From: Streptococcus mitis
Lineage (GTDB): Bacteria; Bacillota; Bacilli; Lactobacillales; Streptococcaceae
Length of the DNA: 64,000 nt
NCBI RefSeq assembly: GCF_009496155.1
Contig: NZ_WIJP01000008.1
Location: forward strand, 49,720-113,719
Direction of reading: 5' to 3'
Positions 58,350 through 64,000 of the stretch are shown piece by piece. Numbering within the stretch: the first letter of the stretch is position 1; each line of letters starts with the position of its first letter. The notes below the pieces were generated by a model. The model did not search any database. It saw only the letters and a list, made by a program, of their open reading frames with translations, and was not told where the DNA came from. The translations under genes were made by a program, and so were the position numbers.

Positions 58350-59288
58350 TTATTCTTTTGATGAACTACTTGAGCTTGAATCTCCACCACCGATATATTG
58401 AGTGAAAATATTTTGGAAGGCTTGGTCTTTAACCTTGATATTAGCTGCTTGCAATTCTTTTCCGATAATGCTTTGAACAAATGTTGCGTCGTTTTGTTTT
58501 TGAGTTAAGATAACAGTTTTTAATTTTTCTTTATAATCATCGATATTAGATGATTTTTCTGTTTTCTTAGTAAGTTTTACAATGTAATATTGGCTACTAT
58601 AGGCTTGTGTGCCAGTGGCTTTAATCACATCAGAAACACCATTTACATCTAGAGCAAAAGCAGCTTTTTTAACTTGTTCTGGTACTTCTGTTGAAGCAGA
58701 ATCAAAGGTGATTTCTCCACCATTCGCTTTGGTTTTCTCATCAGTTGAGTTATCTTTTGCTAATTGAGCGAAGTCTGCTCCACTTGCCTTAGCTTTTTCA
58801 AGGACTTCTTTCGCTTTGTCCTCATTATCAAGACGGATGATTTGAGCCGTTACATCTGGAGTGTACTCATCAAAGGCTTTCTTATAAGCATCATCTGTCA
58901 ATTCAGCTTCTGCTGCCTTCTTAACTGCCAACTCAACCAATTTACTTGTACGAATTTGAGCTTTACGTGTTTCAAGGGTCATGCCTGCTTGTGACAAGAC
59001 ACGTTGGTAGTTCTCACCATATTGTTTTTCTTCTTCGGCAATAGTGTCATTGACTTCTTTGTCATCTACCTCTGAACCGTATTGTTTCTCAAATACTTTT
59101 TGAATGGTCAAGTTTAACAAGACTTGTTGAGCTGAAGGATTGCTTTTCACTTGCTCATAAAACTGATGTTCAGTGATAACATCTCCTTTCATGCTAATAA
59201 GGTCTGCTCCTTCTGAACCTTTGGAACAAGCTGCTAAAGTTGCTACTGATAATAGTGTAATGGCACCTGCCAATAGTTTTTTCTTCAT
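58350..59288 (-). CDS. prsA: Parvulin-type foldase lipoprotein PrsA
   Basis: This 312-residue membrane lipoprotein helps fold exported proteins. The signal peptide ends in lipobox LAAC with Cys21 as the lipidated residue. A chaperone domain is followed by a parvulin-like PPIase region (ADFAQLAKDNSTDE, NGGEITFD) and a serine-rich tail (GGGDSSSSSSSKE). In pneumococci the equivalent is the maturase PpmA/SlrA-related PrsA. It is downstream of the O-methyltransferase by 66 bases. Confidence 0.93.
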   Translation of the reverse strand: MKKKLLAGAITLLSVATLAACSKGSEGADLISMKGDVITEHQFYEQVKSNPSAQQVLLNLTIQKVFEKQYGSEVDDKEVNDTIAEEEKQYGENYQRVLSQAGMTLETRKAQIRTSKLVELAVKKAAEAELTDDAYKKAFDEYTPDVTAQIIRLDNEDKAKEVLEKAKASGADFAQLAKDNSTDEKTKANGGEITFDSASTEVPEQVKKAAFALDVNGVSDVIKATGTQAYSSQYYIVKLTKKTEKSSNIDDYKEKLKTVILTQKQNDATFVQSIIGKELQAANIKVKDQAFQNIFTQYIGGGDSSSSSSSKE

Positions 59289-59354
59289 GTCTACTCCTTT
59301 GAGATAAGTGTTACCCTATCTATTTTACTATATTTTCTTAAATTTTTCTGAAAA

Positions 59355-60068
59355 TTATTCGCTGTCAGGCAATTGAACATCTGCTAGATTTTTACGAAGC
59401 ATGAGAATACCGTCTCCCAGAGGGACTAATGTTGCGGTGAGTCCTGGATTATCTAAAGTTGCATCAAATAGTCTTTGAAGGCCTCTGTATATAGTTCGCT
59501 GACCACGACGAACTTCCATAATGTCCTTGGCAACATCACCACCTTGGAAAATATCATCCAAGACAACCACACCTCCAACGTCCAAGTGTTTGAGGATTTC
59601 TGGCAGAAAGACGATATATTTAGACTTGGCAGAATCCATAAAGACAAAATCATAGGACTCTGTCAGTGTAGATAAGATATCTACCGCATCTCCTTCTAGG
59701 AGCGTAATTTGCTTGCGACTGTCAAACTGGGCAAAATTTTCCTTGGCAAAACCAATCATTTCTGGATTGCGGTCAATGGTTGTAATCTTGGCATTTGGTG
59801 CATGTTCTGCCATCAAGAGGGCTGAAAAACCGATAGCCGTCCCAATTTCCAAAATGTTTTTAGGTTGTATGGTTTCCATGAGAAAACGGAAGTAAGCAAC
59901 CGTTTCATGGGGAATGATAGGAATGTTTTCCTTGCGAGCAAAATCTTCCAATTCTTTCAAAGAGCCTATGACTTGCTTTTGACGCTGGCGCATCAAGTCT
60001 ACAATTTCTTCCTTGACAACAGGACGACGCATGTTATGGTTAGCATTTTTACTATACGAATCAACCAT
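59355..60068 (-). CDS. SAM-dependent O-methyltransferase (catechol-type family)
   Basis: This 237-residue class I methyltransferase (Methyltransf_3/TrmR-like) has motif I IGTAIGFSALLMAEH, the acidic loop TTIDRNPEMIGFA and YDFVFMDSAKSKYIVFLPE in parts. Some members modify tRNA (TrmR, mo5U34) rather than catechols, so the substrate is open. ATG 60068 (MVDSYSKNA) directly follows the pepF stop; the frame reaches back to 60110 inside pepF. It sits in the coiA-pepF-prsA cluster. Confidence 0.85.
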   Translation of the reverse strand: MVDSYSKNANHNMRRPVVKEEIVDLMRQRQKQVIGSLKELEDFARKENIPIIPHETVAYFRFLMETIQPKNILEIGTAIGFSALLMAEHAPNAKITTIDRNPEMIGFAKENFAQFDSRKQITLLEGDAVDILSTLTESYDFVFMDSAKSKYIVFLPEILKHLDVGGVVVLDDIFQGGDVAKDIMEVRRGQRTIYRGLQRLFDATLDNPGLTATLVPLGDGILMLRKNLADVQLPDSE

Positions 60069-60069
60069 C

Positions 60070-61872
60070 TTATGCCAATCCCAATTTTTCAACAAGGGCT
60101 TCAAACTCATTTAAACGGCGTTCAAAGACTGCAAAGGCATCGTTGAGATAGTCTTCCTTCTCCATATCAACGCCAGCTTTTCTCATGACATTAAGTGGAT
60201 AGTCAGACTTACCTGCCTTGAGGTAGTCGATATAGCGGTCACGGTCTTCTTGACTACCATGGACAATCTTTTCAGCCAGAGCTGAAGCTGCTGCAAAGCC
60301 TGTTGAATATTGATATACATAGTAGTTATAGTAGAAGTGTGGAATGCGAGCCCACTCGTATTGGATTTCAGGATTGTCTTCCTTACTCAAACCATAATAC
60401 TCTTGGTTCAAGTCTGCGTAGAGTTTATTTAGGAAATCGCTTGTCAAGACTTCCCCGTTTTGGTCTGCTTGATGAATCGCGTGTTCAAACTCAGCAAATT
60501 GAGTTTGGCGGAAAACTGTTCCACGGAAACCATCTAGGAAGTTATTGAGAATCGCAAAGCGCGTTGCGTCGTCTTCCACTTCTTCCAATAATTTCTCCGT
60601 CAAGATATTTTCATTGGTCGTTGAGGCAATCTCAGCCAAGAAGATAGAATAATCTCCGTAAACATAAGGCTGCGTTTCACGAGTATAGCTTGAATGCATA
60701 CTATGACCTGTTTCATGAACAAGGGTAAAGAGATTGTCTAGATTGTCCTGCCAGTTCAGGAGCATGAAGGCATTGGTATCATAAGAACCACCAGAATAGG
60801 CCCCCGAACGCTTGCCTTGATTTTCGTAAACATCAATCCAACGCTCGCTGAAGGCACGTTTAACACGGCTCAAGTAATCCTCACCCAAAACTGCCAAGGC
60901 ATCTTCTGCTTTTTTCAAGGCTTCTTCATAAGTAAAACTGTATTCAACAGATGAAAGCGGTGTGTAGACATCGTACATCTTGAGGTCTGAAATCCCCAAA
61001 ATCTTTGAACGAAGCTCAAGGTAACGATGCAAGAGTGGCAAATGCTTGCGAACTGCTGCTACCAAATTATCATAAACACTTTCTGGAACAAAATTTGCTG
61101 CGAGAGCTGCATGACGAGCACTCTTGTAGTTGCGAACTTTTGCACGATAGTTTTGAACTTTAACATTTGTTTGCAAGGTTTTAGCATAAGTATGTTGGAA
61201 TTGCTCATAAGTTGCATAAAGGGCTTGATAGGCACCACGACGCACCTCACGGTTTTTAGACTCCATCAAGCGCATATAAACGCCATGTGATAATTGTACT
61301 TCGTTACCATCTTCATCTTTAACAAATGGAAAGACAATATCTGCATTATCTAAAATAGCGAAGGTTTCACTTGCCGAACCAAAGATTTCCCCAGCTCCAG
61401 CCAATAATTCTTCTTCACGTTGTGAAAGAACGTGATCCTTGCCTTGCAAAAGCTTGTCAAAATAGTGTTGATAAAGCTGCAATTTTGGTTGAGCTCCTAA
61501 AAAGTCAGCATACTGCTTTTCACTGATTTCCATAAATTCAGGTTCATAGAACGAAAAGGCTTGGTCTAGCTGGCTGTAGAGTGTCATGGCCTTGGCATAA
61601 TACTCTTGGTACTTGGCTTCACGTGTATCCTGGTCATTTTTCATATGAGCATAAACGTAAAGCTTCTCCATCTGGCGTTCCATTTCAAGAGAAAATTCAG
61701 TGATTTCTAGAAGGCTATCCGCACTATCTAGGAGATGGCCTTCATATTGGGCTACTGTCTCCAATTGTTCTGTTAAATCTTTTAAGGCTTCTTCCCAAGC
61801 CTGGTCAGTGGGGTAGATCGTTGATAGATCCCATGTATCTTTTTCATTTATTTCATTTCTTTGTAATACCAT
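60070..61872 (-). CDS. pepF: Oligoendopeptidase F (PepF/PepB)
   Basis: This 600-residue M3B zinc metallopeptidase degrades oligopeptides in the cytoplasm. The zinc site HETGHSMHS is near residue 385, with the third ligand Glu in [12 protein letters not shown]. It is 18 bases downstream of coiA and should be carried on its competence-induced transcript. Confidence 0.94.
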   Translation of the reverse strand: MVLQRNEINEKDTWDLSTIYPTDQAWEEALKDLTEQLETVAQYEGHLLDSADSLLEITEFSLEMERQMEKLYVYAHMKNDQDTREAKYQEYYAKAMTLYSQLDQAFSFYEPEFMEISEKQYADFLGAQPKLQLYQHYFDKLLQGKDHVLSQREEELLAGAGEIFGSASETFAILDNADIVFPFVKDEDGNEVQLSHGVYMRLMESKNREVRRGAYQALYATYEQFQHTYAKTLQTNVKVQNYRAKVRNYKSARHAALAANFVPESVYDNLVAAVRKHLPLLHRYLELRSKILGISDLKMYDVYTPLSSVEYSFTYEEALKKAEDALAVLGEDYLSRVKRAFSERWIDVYENQGKRSGAYSGGSYDTNAFMLLNWQDNLDNLFTLVHETGHSMHSSYTRETQPYVYGDYSIFLAEIASTTNENILTEKLLEEVEDDATRFAILNNFLDGFRGTVFRQTQFAEFEHAIHQADQNGEVLTSDFLNKLYADLNQEYYGLSKEDNPEIQYEWARIPHFYYNYYVYQYSTGFAAASALAEKIVHGSQEDRDRYIDYLKAGKSDYPLNVMRKAGVDMEKEDYLNDAFAVFERRLNEFEALVEKLGLA

Positions 61873-61890
61873 TAGATTCCTCCATCCTTT

Positions 61891-62844
61891 CTATTCTACC
61901 ATATTTTTCAAGAAATATTGCTGATAAAAGGCTGGTGGATAGAGCTTTTGCCAATCATTTTGAGAATTTTCTTGGTAATAGGTGTAAAAGTGCTGATAAT
62001 AGCTATTCAAGTCTTGTTCAATCTGGGAAAATTTGCCCACTATTGGTCGAATTTGTGGATACCATTCTTTGAGCCCATAAGTCAGAAGATTTTCTCCCTT
62101 TTGATAGGCTTCTGCTTGTTCTTTCATCCAAAAGGGATTTTGATAATAAAGCTGTTGTCGGATATAGCGACAGATGTCCTTGTCCTCAGAAACTGTAAAA
62201 TGAGATATTTTTTGTTTCTTATAGGGAAGACGTAATATATCCAGTAGACTATCTTGACCATAGGGAAATTCTTTAATCTGATAATGGAGTTTGCCTCGAA
62301 GATCCTGGTGTATGAGATATTTAAGCCTTAAAAGCTGTTTTTCCTTGTCTACTTCCCAAACATAAAAGCCCATATTTTGACTGAAATAAAGAAAACCTTG
62401 TTGCAGACGGGTCAAACGCTCCTTGAGCCACAGTTTTTCTCCCAGCAACCACAGTACTTGGTATCCCTGACTACGATAGCCCTCACTACGTTCTTTAAGA
62501 ATTTTTTGTGGAAAGGTACTACACTGAACCTCTAAAGCTAGATTGCCATTTACAAATACATCTGCAATCTGTTTAAGCTCTGGAAGCGGGTATTCTAATT
62601 GCACCTCTGCCTCTGTTTTCAACCAGTTATAGAGGACTTCCTTATTTGTCAAGTGTTCTGGACTTTCATTTTCAAAGGAATAATCACAGTCTTTTAAGGA
62701 TTTATGAGCAAAATGGGTCCGTACACTTGGTCCTTGACGCAAACGGAGCTGACCTCCACAAGCTGGGCAGGTATATTCTTCCTTCTCAAGCTTATCCTCT
62801 AACACATTTACCAACTGTCCCCTAGCATCTCTCGCAACAAACAT
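61891..62844 (-). CDS. coiA: Competence protein CoiA
   Basis: This 317-residue protein is needed for recombination of DNA taken up by transformation. It begins with an N-terminal zinc-ribbon/binding region (YTCPACGGQLRLRQG, RTHFAHK), followed by a nuclease-like core (ADVFVNGNLALEVQCS with E-x-Q) and an alpha-helical C-terminal part. The upstream cin-box TACGAATA marks it as a late competence gene controlled by SigX (ComX). GGAGGG precedes its ATG. Confidence 0.93.
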   Translation of the reverse strand: MFVARDARGQLVNVLEDKLEKEEYTCPACGGQLRLRQGPSVRTHFAHKSLKDCDYSFENESPEHLTNKEVLYNWLKTEAEVQLEYPLPELKQIADVFVNGNLALEVQCSTFPQKILKERSEGYRSQGYQVLWLLGEKLWLKERLTRLQQGFLYFSQNMGFYVWEVDKEKQLLRLKYLIHQDLRGKLHYQIKEFPYGQDSLLDILRLPYKKQKISHFTVSEDKDICRYIRQQLYYQNPFWMKEQAEAYQKGENLLTYGLKEWYPQIRPIVGKFSQIEQDLNSYYQHFYTYYQENSQNDWQKLYPPAFYQQYFLKNMVE

Positions 62845-62865
62845 GATTTCCCTCCTTTTCTATAT

Positions 62866-62873
62866 TATTCGTA
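62866..62873 (-). promoter_or_regulatory. SigX competence promoter (cin-box)
   Basis: TACGAATA is present exactly, 21 bases upstream of the coiA start. It is the -10 type element recognised by streptococcal ComX/SigX. Confidence 0.88.
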
Positions 62874-62910
62874 AAAATTAATAATCGTATTTTTAATTAT
62901 AGAAGAAAAG

Positions 62911-62997
62911 TATAGTAAATTGAAATAAAATATAAACAAATTGATTGGGGAATTATAGTATATTGAAATAAGATGTGAACAAAGAGATTAGGAAAGT
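62911..62997. repeat. Imperfect 43-bp tandem repeat
   Basis: TATAGTAAATTGAAATAA (from 62911) recurs as TATAGTATATTGAAATAA (from 62954), each followed by a related ACAAA-GATT-GG(A)GAA segment. A reverse-orientation relative (ATAGGGTATTGAAAC, complement) lies at about 63145-63172, so the set brackets the BOX element at 63004. Confidence 0.7.
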
Positions 62998-63003
62998 CAA
63001 ATT

Positions 63004-63107
63004 ATAATCAATGAAAATCAAAGAGCAAACTAGGAAGCTAGCCGTAGGCTTTACTTGAGTACGGTAAGGCGACGCTGACGTGGTTTGAAGAGATTTTCGA
63101 AGAGTAT
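63004..63107 (-). repeat. BOX element, boxA-boxC without boxB
   Basis: BoxC in reverse (TCAATGAAAATCAAAGAGC, CTAGGAAGCTAGCCGTAGG) is joined to boxA in reverse (GGTAAGGCGACGCTGACG, GAAGAGATTTTCGAAGAGTA). The central module is missing. Confidence 0.9.
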
Positions 63108-63175
63108 TAATTTCTAACAATGCTTCAGAAGTCATGTCCTACTATTCCAGTTTCAATACCCTATATAATTGACAA
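63108..63175 (-). repeat. Insertion-element-end-like sequence
   Basis: Reversed, this reads ATAGGGTATTGAAACTGGAATAGTAG-type text ending CATTGTTAGAAAT, matching in style a repeated intergenic segment I remember from pneumococcal genomes. No transposase is present. Together with BOX and the 43-bp repeats it fills the 450-base gap between coiA and the surface protein, in which no gene is seen. Confidence 0.35.
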
Positions 63176-63186
63176 ATAACCAAAAT

Positions 63187-63223
63187 CTCCTAGCAATCAA
63201 TGGACTACTAGGAGAGTTTTTTT
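63187..63223. terminator. Hairpin terminator between coiA region and surface protein gene
   Basis: CTCCTAG (63187-63193) pairs with CTAGGAG (63208-63214). A T-run follows on the plus strand (TTTTTTT); on the minus strand, where the surface-protein message would end, the run is weaker (ATTTTG). Confidence 0.65.
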
Positions 63224-63293
63224 AAGGAATTCTATATAAGCTATAAAATCAAATACAAATTTTACTAAAAGATTAGATTAACTCATATATAAA

Positions 63294-64000
63294 TTATGCT
63301 TCTTCGTCTTCTTTACGACGACGGCCTGCAAGAGCAAGTCCAAGTACTGCACTTGCTGCAGCTGCTACCATAGCTACTGTAGAGTCTGCTGTACCAGTAT
63401 TTGGAAGTTGTCGATCTTTATTTATTGTAGTTTCAGATACTGGAGTTCCATCTGACATTTCATTAGCACTGCCGTCCTTATGTGGCTGAGCTGGCATTTC
63501 TTCTGAAATACCATTCACACTACCGGCTGGGACTTCTGCTGTTGGTGGCGTAACTACCTTGCCGTCACCAGCTGTACTGCTTGTGCCTACTGGTTCTGTA
63601 TAAGCTGGGACTTCTGCTGTTGGTGGAACAATAACATGGCCTTCACCATCTGTACTACTTGTGCCTACTGGTTCTGTATAAGCTGGAACTTCTACAGTTG
63701 GTGGAATAATAACATTTCCTTCACCATCTGCACTACTTGTGCCTACTGGTTCTGTATAAGCTGGGACTTCTACAGTTGGTGGTGTAATACCGTTTCCTGC
63801 GCTATTCGTACTGCTTGTACCTACTGGATTTACTGCTTCAATTGCTTTAACTCCTGTAGTTTGAGCGCCGTCCACTCCTGCTTGATCCTTCGCTTCATTG
63901 ATAGCATTTACGGCTGCGATGGCGGCTTGCGCTACTTCAGCTTTCGCTGCTGCTTTTTCATCGTCTGACAATTTAGCGTTCTTATCAATTGAGGCAATCT
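63294..64000 (-). CDS. LPXTG cell-wall-anchored surface protein (N-terminus outside window)
   Basis: The frame is open to the window edge; the TTG at 63971 is internal (upstream residues IASIDKNAKL continue), so this is the C-terminal part only. The part nearest the window edge has a DUF1542-like helical segment (SDDEKAAAKAEVAQAAIAAVNAIN). Four 26-residue repeats (EPVGTSS...PPTVEVPAYT) follow at 63519-63830. The cell-wall signal is LPNTG, a hydrophobic stretch (VAMVAAAASAVLGLALAG) and a basic tail RRRKEDEEA. It would be exported and linked to peptidoglycan by sortase A; an adhesin role is inference. Confidence 0.9.
   Translation of the reverse strand, partial: IASIDKNAKLSDDEKAAAKAEVAQAAIAAVNAINEAKDQAGVDGAQTTGVKAIEAVNPVGTSSTNSAGNGITPPTVEVPAYTEPVGTSSADGEGNVIIPPTVEVPAYTEPVGTSSTDGEGHVIVPPTAEVPAYTEPVGTSSTAGDGKVVTPPTAEVPAGSVNGISEEMPAQPHKDGSANEMSDGTPVSETTINKDRQLPNTGTADSTVAMVAAAASAVLGLALAGRRRKEDEEA
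63519..63830 (-). repeat. Four 78-bp coding repeats in the surface protein
   Basis: Four in-frame units of 26 codons (313-base span) share VGTSS, PPT and EVPA. The first (with NSAGNG) and last (ending GS) are the most diverged; the two central units differ at only a few residues, as expected where copy number changes by recombination. Confidence 0.9.

Noticed and set aside
63294..63971. TTG at 63971 as the start of the surface protein
   Set aside because: The frame continues upstream to the window edge with the same helical repeat character, and there is no signal peptide.

Overview
The window looks like chromosome from a Mitis-group Streptococcus close to S. mitis, S. oralis or S. pneumoniae. 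The base composition is AT-rich, and housekeeping proteins (GyrA, Ldh, Obg, CpoA, FtsW, DnaE) look nearly pneumococcal from memory. Five BOX repeats of the pneumococcal type are present, and coiA carries a SigX competence box. The species assignment is inference; no 16S gene or tRNA was seen.

Region 1 (1-14300) is sugar metabolism plus accessory DNA. The end of nrdF is followed by lacR and then the decayed remains of a lactose operon: a small broken gene and a 5'-truncated lacG. Where the lactose-specific genes would be expected there is an AT-rich block: two SAM methyltransferases (one CmoA-like) and an EamA exporter on the minus strand, divergent from an Rrf2-type regulator. Next comes a second, diverged lacA-lacB pair on the plus strand. 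The Rrf2 gene and this lacAB pair each have a near-consensus promoter followed at the start of transcription by a 13-bp GATA-N5-TATC palindrome, so they may form one regulon. Beyond them lies the canonical tagatose-6-phosphate pathway (lacABCD), an aldose epimerase and a galactitol-type PTS (IIA-IIB-IIC), all on the minus strand. Galactose-6-phosphate use therefore seems intact although 6-phospho-beta-galactosidase is broken.

Region 2 (14300-32200, minus strand) is core genome: lepA, a metallophosphatase, the tightly overlapping xseA-xseB-ispA-tlyA-argR-recN operon, udk, truB, a DUF2130 gene, a MetY-like enzyme, two tandem formate/nitrite channels, and gyrA-srtA.

Region 3 (32200-43300) has ldh on plus, facing pyk-pfk and dnaE on minus, with a dead tyrosine-recombinase tail between ldh and pyk. 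pepX follows, with a decayed second copy of its own 3' end, then a second ArgR-type regulator and a 52-residue conserved small protein.

Region 4 (43300-62900, minus strand) holds obg, two tiny membrane proteins, the glycolipid glycosyltransferases (cpoA, possibly leaderless, and its partner), a SufT/MIP18-like gene, dnaG-rpoD, an ABC transporter under a T-box (probably tryptophan, TrpXYZ type), ppc, ftsW, prsA, an O-methyltransferase, pepF and coiA with its competence box.

Region 5 (62900-64000) has small repeats, a BOX element and the 3' end of an LPXTG surface protein with four 26-residue repeats, a likely substrate of the SrtA encoded here.
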